A DNA stretch of 5,617 nucleotides, taken from NCBI GenBank assembly GCA_900552955.1, contig USBO01000121.1, positions 1 to 5,617 on the forward strand, read 5' to 3'. Source of the DNA: an uncultured Alistipes sp. (GTDB taxonomy: Bacteria; Bacteroidota; Bacteroidia; Bacteroidales; Rikenellaceae). The notes below the pieces were generated by a model. It was given only the letters and a program-made list of their open reading frames with translations. It was not told where the DNA came from and did no database searches. Positions 1-4,470 of the stretch are shown here, piece by piece; the stretch's first letter is position 1, and each line of letters begins with the position of its first letter. A program made the translations under genes and the position numbers.

Positions 1-225
1 CAGGTCGAAGGGGCCGTGATGCTCGACGAATTCCGCACACAGCCGGGCGTGAAGTATGCGCTCGTCTTCGGCAACGAGGTCGATGGCGTGTCGCAGGAGG
101 CGGTCGACCGCTGCGACGGCGCGGTGGAGATTCCGCAACTGGGAACCAAGCATTCGCTCAACGTCGCGGTTTCGGGCGGCGTCGTTTTGTGGGAATTCTT
201 TTGCCTGTTTCATTCAAAAGCGTAA
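1..225 (+). CDS. SpoU/TrmH-family RNA 2'-O-methyltransferase, C-terminal part
   Basis: The open frame enters from the left edge and stops with TAA at 223-225, leaving the last 74 residues. They carry the two C-terminal SpoU signatures: LVFGNEVDGVS, followed by IPQLGTKHSLNVAVSGGVVL. In this family these motifs form the trefoil-knot site that binds S-adenosylmethionine, and the enzymes methylate a ribose 2'-OH in tRNA or rRNA in the cytoplasm. The N-terminal part that would separate a TrmH/TrmL-type from an RlmB-type enzyme lies outside, so the RNA target cannot be named. A GTG at 16 and an ATG at 19 are internal codons, not starts, because the homology begins further upstream. No terminator hairpin follows the stop; instead a promoter for panB overlaps the last codons. 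The family call is firm, the substrate unknown. Confidence 0.93.
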   Translation, partial: QVEGAVMLDEFRTQPGVKYALVFGNEVDGVSQEAVDRCDGAVEIPQLGTKHSLNVAVSGGVVLWEFFCLFHSKA

Positions 226-230
226 CTTTG
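200..230 (+). promoter_or_regulatory. Bacteroidota-type promoter for panB
   Basis: TTTG at 200-203 (-33 element) is followed after exactly 19 bases by TAACTTTG at 223-230, a perfect TAnnTTTG -7 element. Transcription would begin near 236-238, giving a leader of about 70 nt before the panB ATG. The -7 element includes the TAA stop codon of the upstream methyltransferase, so the promoter lies inside the end of that gene. This is a consensus match only; no start site is known from the sequence. Confidence 0.6.
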
Positions 231-306
231 CCGCCGCAGAGTTGGCCGGTGCGGGCGATCCGTTCCGTCCGGCGCATGCGAAGTTAACCTAAACGGAAGA
301 GGAGAT

Positions 307-1122
307 ATGTCTGTTGAAAGCAAAGTCCGGGCGGTCACGACCCTCCGGCTCAAGGAGATGAAAGATCGCGGCGAGCGGATCGCCATGCTCACGTCATACG
401 ACTATTCGATGGCCAGGATCGTCGATGCCGCAGGTATCGACGTCATTCTGGTGGGCGACTCGGCCGCCAACGTCATGGCGGGCTACGAAACGACGGTGCC
501 CATCACGCTCGATGCGATGATCTACCATGCCCGCTCGGTGGTGCGTGCCGTCGAACGTGCGCTGGTGGTGGTCGACCTGCCCTTCGGAACCTATCAGGGC
601 AATTCGAAGATCGCGCTCGAATCGGCCATCCGCATTATGAAGGAGACCGAGGCCGACGCCGTGAAGCTCGAGGGCGGCGAGGAGATTCTCGAGTCGGTCG
701 AGCGCATCCTCACGGCCGGCATTCCGATCATGGGCCATCTGGGGCTCACGCCGCAGTCGATCCACAAGTTCGGCACCTACACCGTCCGCGCCAGGGAGGA
801 GGCCGAGGCCGAGAAGCTGGTGCGCGACGCGCATCTGCTCGAGGAGGCCGGCTGCTTCGCCGTGGTGCTCGAGAAGATTCCCGCAGCGCTGGCCGGCCGC
901 GTGTCGCAGGAACTGGCGATCCCCACGATCGGCATCGGTGCCGGCGGCGGGACCGACGGTCAGGTGCTCGTCATCCACGACATGCTGGGGATCAACAAGG
1001 GCTTTTCGCCGCGTTTCCTGCGCCGCTATGCCGATCTGCATACGTTGATGACCGATGCCGTGGAGCGTTACGTCGCCGACGTCAAGTCGCAGGATTTCCC
1101 CAACGAGCAGGAGCGGTATTGA
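307..1122 (+). CDS. panB: 3-methyl-2-oxobutanoate hydroxymethyltransferase (PanB)
   Basis: This cytoplasmic enzyme transfers a hydroxymethyl group from 5,10-methylenetetrahydrofolate to 2-oxoisovalerate, making ketopantoate, the first committed step to pantothenate and coenzyme A. The 271-residue length fits the family (E. coli PanB has 264). Visible features of the (beta/alpha)8 barrel are the metal/substrate ligands Asp51 (VGDS), Asp90 (VVDLPFGTY) and Glu122 (KLEGG), the GHLGLTPQS segment at 143-151, the catalytic Glu189 (VLEKIP) and the GIGAGGGTDGQ loop. The ATG at 307 is chosen because GGAAGAGGAG (295-304) sits just upstream, a stronger Shine-Dalgarno-like stretch than Bacteroidota usually have, and because the protein aligns from its first residues. 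Its own promoter overlaps the preceding gene and a hairpin terminator follows, so it is probably transcribed alone. panC and panD are not in the window. Confidence 0.97.
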   Translation: MSVESKVRAVTTLRLKEMKDRGERIAMLTSYDYSMARIVDAAGIDVILVGDSAANVMAGYETTVPITLDAMIYHARSVVRAVERALVVVDLPFGTYQGNSKIALESAIRIMKETEADAVKLEGGEEILESVERILTAGIPIMGHLGLTPQSIHKFGTYTVRAREEAEAEKLVRDAHLLEEAGCFAVVLEKIPAALAGRVSQELAIPTIGIGAGGGTDGQVLVIHDMLGINKGFSPRFLRRYADLHTLMTDAVERYVADVKSQDFPNEQERY

Positions 1123-1144
1123 CCCTGCCGGCCGTCGGGAATGT

Positions 1145-1177
1145 AAGGAGGCGTTGCCCATAAGGCGCGTCTCCTTT
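1145..1177 (+). terminator. Probable intrinsic terminator after panB
   Basis: AAGGAGGCGT (1145-1154) pairs with GCGTCTCCTT (1167-1176), with two G-U pairs. After a one-base bulge, GCC (1156-1158) pairs with GGC (1164-1166), leaving a five-base loop. The stem ends in a short, imperfect T-rich tail (TTTGTCGTTT). It lies 23 bases after the panB stop codon. The right arm overlaps the -33 element of the next gene's promoter, so panB transcription ends where esterase initiation is set up. Confidence 0.55.
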
Positions 1178-1205
1178 GTCGTTTGGGGAAATTTCGCTAT
1201 ATTTA
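1175..1205 (+). promoter_or_regulatory. Bacteroidota-type promoter for the esterase gene
   Basis: TTTG at 1175-1178, a 19-base spacer, then TATATTTA at 1198-1205, one mismatch from TAnnTTTG. The predicted start is near 1211-1213, giving a leader of about 20 nt before the ATG at 1232 with no Shine-Dalgarno sequence, which is common in Bacteroidota. The AT-rich stretch stands out against the GC-rich flanks. Confidence 0.6.
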
Positions 1206-1231
1206 ACGTCGAATCCGAAAAATCCGAACCT

Positions 1232-2038
1232 ATGAAACGCTATTTCCTCCTCCTTTGCAGCCTGCTGGTCGTCGGGGCGTCGCAAGCGTCCGGCTACCGG
1301 TTCGACCGCGATATTCTCTACCGTGCGGATGCGCCCGACGCCTATGCGCAGCGGATGTGCCGGCTCGATGTGGCCTGGCTCCCCGAGGCGAAGGATGCGC
1401 CGGTGGTGGTGTGGTTCCACGGCGGCGGCCTCACGGGCGGGCGGCGCGACATGCCGCAGGAGCTGATGCAGAAGGGGTTCGTGGTCGTGGGCGTAGGGTA
1501 CCGGCTGATCCCGCACGTCGCCACGCTCGACATCGTGGACGATGCCGCGGCGGCCGTGGCGTGGGTCTTCGACCATATCGCCGACTACGGCGGCAGCCCC
1601 TCGAAGATCTACATCGCGGGTCACTCTGCTGGCGGCTATCTGGTCAATATGGTGGGCCTCGACCGTTCGCGGCTGGCGCGCTACGGCAAGGATGCCGACG
1701 CGCTGGCGGGCATCATCCCCTTCAGCGGCCATGCCATCACTCACTTCGCCACGCGCGAAGCGCTGGGGATGACCGCCTTGCAGCCTTTGGTCGATGACAC
1801 CGCGCCGCTCTTCTATGTGCGGCCCGACTGCGCGCCGGTGCTGATCCTCTCGGGCGACCGCGAACTGGAGATGAACGGCCGCTACGAGGAGACGGCCTAT
1901 TTCTGGCGGATGCTGCGGGTCGTGGGGCACAAGGACGTTACGCTCTGCGAGTTCGACGGTTACGACCACGGCACTATGCTCACAGCGGGCTATCCCGTTG
2001 CCGTACGGTTCATCTGCCGGCGCGAAGGGATTCGGTGA
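1232..2038 (+). CDS. Secreted alpha/beta-hydrolase (esterase/lipase-like)
   Basis: This is a 268-residue serine hydrolase of the alpha/beta-fold, hormone-sensitive-lipase-like type. Residues 1-19 form a signal peptide (MKRYF, then a Leu/Val-rich core, then ASQA before Ser20), so export to the periplasm is likely. The HGGG oxyanion-hole motif is at 63-66 and the nucleophile is Ser132 in GHSAG. The probable acid is Asp209 (SGDRE) and the base is His246 (DGYDHG), so the triad is complete. Family members cleave carboxyl esters, for example acetyl or feruloyl groups on glycans, or small acyl esters; the substrate cannot be read from the sequence. The frame is open upstream to 1055, inside panB, but ATG 1232 is preferred because it gives the signal peptide and lies just after a promoter. 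The gene converges on the sulfatase and ends 32 bases before a shared terminator. Confidence 0.88.
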   Translation: MKRYFLLLCSLLVVGASQASGYRFDRDILYRADAPDAYAQRMCRLDVAWLPEAKDAPVVVWFHGGGLTGGRRDMPQELMQKGFVVVGVGYRLIPHVATLDIVDDAAAAVAWVFDHIADYGGSPSKIYIAGHSAGGYLVNMVGLDRSRLARYGKDADALAGIIPFSGHAITHFATREALGMTALQPLVDDTAPLFYVRPDCAPVLILSGDRELEMNGRYEETAYFWRMLRVVGHKDVTLCEFDGYDHGTMLTAGYPVAVRFICRREGIR

Positions 2039-2070
2039 GGGGCGTTCGGGCGGGGATAGCCCTTGAAATA

Positions 2071-2105
2071 ACATCGGGCCTGCTCCTTGCGAGCAGGCCC
2101 GATGT
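2071..2105. terminator. Bidirectional terminator between esterase and sulfatase genes
   Basis: This is a perfect 15-bp inverted repeat (2071-2085 with 2091-2105, ACATCGGGCCTGCTC and its complement) around a five-base loop, CTTGC. It lies between two convergent stop codons (2038 on plus, 2123 on minus). On the minus strand the stem is followed by TTATTT, a fair T-tract; on the plus strand the tail is CGTTCGGTT, which is weak. The placement and the perfect stem argue for a terminator serving both genes. Confidence 0.85.
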
Positions 2106-2122
2106 CGTTCGGTTGCGGTGCC

Positions 2123-3792
2123 TTACAGTTCGTCCGGCATCGGCACTTTCCTGCCCGTCGCACGCACCGTCGGCATCGAGGCGTTCCAGTTGCGCAGTTG
2201 GTCGCCCAGCGCTTTGGCCATCTCCTTGACCCGCTCGGGATGTTTCGCCGCGAGATTGTTGCGTTCGCCGATGTCGTCGCGCAGATTGTAAAGCTCCAGC
2301 TCGGCGGTGTGCATGCGGTAGACGAGTTTCCAGTCGCCCTTGCGGATCGCACTCATGAAGTCGATGTCGTCCTGATCCTCTACGCGATACTGATGCGGAT
2401 AGTGGAAGATCAGTTCGCGCTCGGGGTCGATGCCCGACACGGCGGTCGGCACGACGAACGCGTTGGCCTCGCGCTGCGAGGTGATCTCGCCGCGTCGCTG
2501 CGCCTTTTCCGCCATCTTCGAACCCGCCGTGATGAGCTTCACCAGGCTCTTGCCGTCGATCTCCTGCACCGTTTCATAGGTTTTCACTCCGGCCATCTCC
2601 AGAATCGTGGGGAAGATGTCTTCATTGATGACAGGGGTGTTGATGCGCGTCCCTTCCGCCACCTTACCCGGCCAGCGGAACATCAGCGGCACGCGGATGC
2701 CTCCCTCGTAGACCGAGGCCTTGCCCTCGCGCAGCGGCAGGTTCTGCGTGTGCGGCTGCCCGCCCTTGTCCTGTCCCAGGCAGTGGCCGCCGTTGTCCGA
2801 CATGAAGAGGATGATCGTCTCGTCGGCGATGCCTTTCTTCTCGAGATAGTCGAGCACGTCGCCCAGGCTCTTGTCTATGCTTTCGACCATCGAGGCGTAG
2901 CGGGCCTGCTGCTCGTCCATACCCGCGTCGAGATAGCGCTGGATGAAACGCTCGTCGCGCTGGATGGGCGTGTGGTTCGAGTAGTGGGCGAAGTAGAGGT
3001 AGAACGGATGGGATCCTCCAGCGTCTTGAGCGCCTCGAGCGTCAGCGCCTCGGTCAGGTGAATCCCCGAACCGTAGTACTGCGACATGTTCTGCACCGAG
3101 GCATAGGTGCCCTGTTTGGGCAGGTTGCCGAAGTGCTCCTCGGGCAGATAGCTCTGGGGGTGTCCGTTGCCCGAACCGGAGATGTTGACCGTGAAGCCCA
3201 TGTTGTAGGGGTTCGACCCGGGCGTTCCCGTCGGTGCCCAGTGCGCCTTGCCGACGTGGATGGTGTGATAGCCCGCGTTGCGCAGCAGCTCCACCATCGG
3301 CGTGGCGTAAAGCGTGCGGTTCAGCCCGTAGACGAGGCTGTCGGCCTCGTTGCGGAACGCCACGGGACACAGCGCGTTGTAGTTCCATTCGGAGTGGGCG
3401 AAAATATCGTCCTCATTGGGATTCGTCGTCCCCGGGCGGCCGCCGATCGCGTCGGGGCAGGTGTCCTTATAGAGCGAGCAGTAGGAGGTGATCCCCATGT
3501 GCGCGGCGTTCATTCCCGTCATCATGCTGGCTCGCGTGGGAGTCGACACGGAACAGGCATAGGCGTTGGTCATCATGACACCCGTGCGTGCCAGCCGTTC
3601 CATGTTGGGCGTGTGGAAGCGGAGGTTGTTGGGGTAGGTCTCTTCGCCGAAGGGGAGCGAGGTCTCCGTCCAGCCGAAATCGTCTACAAGGAAGAAAATG
3701 ATGTTCGGCCGTTGCTTGGCGTTGGCGCTTTGCGCCACGGCGAGCGGAGCGAGCAGTGCCAGACTGCATGCGGTTTTGTTGATCGGTTTCAT
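2123..3792 (-). pseudogene. Secreted Ser-type sulfatase, split by one frameshift
   Basis: This S1-family (arylsulfatase-like) hydrolase would have about 556 residues if the frame were restored. It starts at ATG 3792 with a signal peptide (residues 1-25, ending AQSANA). It has the metal-binding VDDFGW (Asp37, Asp38) and the active-site signature S-T-P-T-R at 83-87. Ser83 (codon at 3544-3546) would be oxidised to formylglycine, in anaerobes by a radical-SAM sulfatase-maturating enzyme. A GKAHWAPTG motif and, after the break, HYSNHTPIQ, SDNGGH (Asp and Asn codons at 2792-2797) and EGGIRVPLMFRWPGK follow. The C-terminal subdomain ends with KLVY and ELYNLRDDIGERNNLA. Near 3010-3012 the frame is lost: codons up to about Pro261 are in one frame, and HPFYLYFAHY onward is in another. 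One missing base in the short C run (minus strand) explains this; the unrepaired product would stop at 2875 after 305 residues. All else is intact, so the lesion is recent or a sequence error. The probable substrate is a sulfated glycan, but no SusC/SusD genes are in view. Confidence 0.9.
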
Positions 3793-3806
3793 CTAAAACG
3801 TTTTAG
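3793..3806. promoter_or_regulatory. Operator-like palindrome O1, next to the sulfatase start codon
   Basis: CTAAAACGTTTTAG is a perfect 14-bp palindrome with a central CG, directly abutting the sulfatase ATG. Its core TAAAACGTTTTA recurs exactly at 3916-3927. AT arms around a central CpG are typical of LacI/GalR-family operators. Lying just downstream of the predicted transcription start, it is well placed for a repressor to block transcription. The regulator is not in the window, and its identity is inference. Confidence 0.6.
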
Positions 3807-3815
3807 TTGATAGTG

Positions 3816-3848
3816 CAAAAATAACAAATTGTTTTGAAAAATCGCAAA
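3816..3848 (-). promoter_or_regulatory. Bacteroidota-type promoter for the sulfatase
   Basis: On the minus strand TATTTTTG (3816-3823) is a perfect TAnnTTTG -7 element, with TTTG (3845-3848) 21 bases upstream, one or two bases longer than the usual spacing. The predicted start is near 3808-3811, giving a leader of only about 17-20 nt without a Shine-Dalgarno sequence, most of it occupied by palindrome O1. The region is strongly AT-rich compared with the genes around it. Confidence 0.55.
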
Positions 3849-3915
3849 TGCAACGACCGATTTTACGATAAAATTCGTGGGTTTCCCACGCCGTTTCGGG
3901 CGAAAAGATCGGTTT

Positions 3916-3927
3916 TAAAACGTTTTA
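3916..3927. promoter_or_regulatory. Operator-like palindrome O2, upstream of the sulfatase promoter
   Basis: TAAAACGTTTTA is a perfect 12-bp palindrome identical to the core of O1, with centres 122 bp apart. It lies about 110 bp upstream of the predicted sulfatase start. A pair of identical sites on either side of a promoter suggests DNA looping or cooperative binding by one LacI-type regulator. I see no promoter facing right that O2 would serve. Confidence 0.55.
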
Positions 3928-4048
3928 CGGATGTTTCCCGAACGCAGATCCGCTCTGACACGCGTACCTGCGGGAGGGGAGACGCCGGCCGTGCGGCGCA
4001 CGGTGTCCGGGGAGGAAGCGATGGAAAGACTTCGGCGGGTCTGTGAAG

Positions 4049-4084
4049 ACGAAAATCCCGCCGGCTGTGCGGCGGGATTTTCGT
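4049..4084 (-). terminator. Intrinsic terminator downstream of tRNA-Ser
   Basis: A perfect 15-bp stem (4049-4063 with 4070-4084) surrounds a six-base loop. The core CCCGCCG/CGGCGGG is flanked by AAAA on one side and TTTT on the other, so it has a T-tract on either strand. It begins seven bases beyond the tRNA 3' end, and no other gene ends here, so it most likely terminates the tRNA transcript. A second CGGCGGG at 4033-4039 could also pair with 4057-4063; no transcript is known that would use that alternative. Confidence 0.75.
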
Positions 4085-4091
4085 TTCGGCG

Positions 4092-4180
4092 CGGAGAGGA
4101 CGAGATTCGAACTCGTGGTGCCGGTTGCCCAGCACGTCGGTTTAGCAAACCGGTGGTTTCAGCCACTCACCCACCTCTCC
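4092..4180 (-). tRNA. tRNA-Ser(GCT): tRNA-Ser, anticodon GCT
   Basis: This is an 89-nt class II tRNA reading AGC/AGU serine codons. The acceptor arms GGAGAGG and CCTCTCC pair fully, with discriminator G at 4092. The D arm is GGT...ACC, and the anticodon loop is TTGCTAA (anticodon GCT) closed by CGGT/ACCG, with a C-A mismatch at position 27-43. The long variable arm GTGCTGG-GCAA-CCGGCAC, a seven-pair stem with a GNRA-type loop, is the serine identity element. The T arm is ACGAG-TTCGAAT-CTCGT. CCA is not encoded, so it must be added after transcription. It has its own promoter and terminator. Confidence 0.97.
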
Positions 4181-4222
4181 AATCCTGTGAATGCGTGTCG
4201 CCGATTTCGGCTGATTGCGGAG

Positions 4223-4254
4223 CAAAAGTAAGTCAAAAATACGGAACTACCAAA
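4223..4254 (-). promoter_or_regulatory. Bacteroidota-type promoter for tRNA-Ser
   Basis: On the minus strand TTTG (4251-4254) is followed after 20 bases by TACTTTTG (4223-4230), a perfect match to TTTG-N19-20-TAnnTTTG. The predicted start is near 4215-4217, leaving a 5' leader of about 35 nt to be removed by RNase P. That leader contains a small GCCG-AAAT-CGGC stem (4200-4211). Two further TAnnTTTG matches (4234-4241 and 4251-4258) lack a correctly spaced TTTG and are less likely. Confidence 0.7.
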
Positions 4255-4279
4255 TATAGGGGAGGAAAATTTCGAAAGA

Positions 4280-4301
4280 ATCTCCGTCCGCGTGCGGAGA
4301 T
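4280..4301 (-). terminator. Possible terminator hairpin with T-rich tail
   Basis: ATCTCCG (4280-4286) pairs with CGGAGAT (4295-4301) around an eight-base loop. On the minus strand the stem is followed by TCTTTCGAAATTTT, a T-rich tail. It could end transcription from the LTA-synthase-like gene, but that stop codon is 170 bases away and other hairpins lie between, so the assignment is tentative. Confidence 0.4.
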
Positions 4302-4381
4302 CGGCGTAAACGGCGGGTGTGGATGAATCCCTGCGACGATTCGCCGCGCTGCGTGCCCCCCCCCGCATTGCTGCGGTGCGG

Positions 4382-4422
4382 GCCGAGTCGGCCGATTCCG
4401 GTCAGGAGCCGGCCGACTCGGC
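4382..4422. repeat. Perfect 13-bp inverted repeat, GC-rich
   Basis: GCCGAGTCGGCCG (4382-4394) and its exact complement (4410-4422) flank a 15-base loop. No T-tract follows on either strand, so it is not a standard intrinsic terminator. It abuts a second hairpin, CCCGCA/TGCGGG (4362-4367 with 4377-4382). It may be a 3'-UTR stabilising structure or a short REP-like element. Confidence 0.65.
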
Positions 4423-4470
4423 GTGAGCACGGGCGCGTCCGTTCCGTAAGGAGGGCTCCTGCCCGGTCTG

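Larger units (their letters stand above)
3793..4091. other. Intergenic region between sulfatase and tRNA-Ser
   Basis: This stretch of about 300 bases has no credible gene. From left to right it holds O1 and the sulfatase promoter, an inverted repeat TTTTA-CGA-TAAAA (3861-3873), a small perfect hairpin CGTGGG-TTT-CCCACG (3876-3890), O2 (3916-3927), a GC-rich part containing CCGTGC-GGC-GCACGG near 3989-4003, and the tRNA terminator (4049-4084). Composition switches near 3930 from AT-rich regulatory DNA to GC-rich sequence. The open frames here overlap the tRNA and show no family features. Confidence 0.6.
4181..4470. other. Intergenic region between tRNA-Ser and LTA-synthase-like gene
   Basis: These 290 bases hold the tRNA leader and promoter (4181-4254), the possible terminator at 4280-4301, a run of nine C's (4356-4364), the CCCGCA hairpin, the 13-bp inverted repeat (4382-4422), and a 12/13 imperfect inverted repeat pairing 4398-4410 with 4454-4466. 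The open frames here are short, arginine/proline-rich and without recognisable motifs, as expected of chance frames in GC-rich DNA. I see no gene. Confidence 0.6.

Noticed and set aside
394..1161. Long minus-strand frame opposite panB
   Set aside because: It is antisense to a clear panB gene, is His/Arg-rich with no family motif, and reflects the codon bias of GC-rich DNA.
1055..1231. Longer N-terminus for the esterase starting inside panB
   Set aside because: The extension overlaps panB, the terminator and the promoter, and would bury the signal peptide; ATG 1232 fits better.
1082..2074. 330-residue minus-strand frame opposite the esterase
   Set aside because: It covers the esterase, the terminator hairpin and the intergenic promoter, and has no recognisable domain; a shadow frame.
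2995..3025. Programmed ribosomal frameshifting in the sulfatase
   Set aside because: There is no slippery heptamer, no internal Shine-Dalgarno-like stimulator and no obvious downstream pseudoknot; sulfatases are not known to use it.
2087..3061. 324-residue plus-strand frame opposite the sulfatase
   Set aside because: It starts inside the terminator hairpin and is antisense to a gene with conserved catalytic motifs; no features of its own.
3058..3810. 250-residue plus-strand frame opposite the sulfatase N-terminal half
   Set aside because: Antisense to the signal peptide and active site of the sulfatase; Val/Gly/Arg-rich with no motif.
4092..4180. tRNA-Ser as an integration (att) site for a mobile element
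   Set aside because: I see no integrase, no direct repeat of the tRNA 3' end, and the flanks hold its own promoter and terminator.
4234..4258. Additional TAnnTTTG boxes (4234-4241, 4251-4258) as separate promoters
   Set aside because: Neither has a TTTG 19-21 bases upstream on the minus strand; the 4223-4254 pair fits the consensus exactly.
3931..4326. 131-residue plus-strand frame over the tRNA region
   Set aside because: It runs through the terminator hairpin and the tRNA gene antisense and has no family features.
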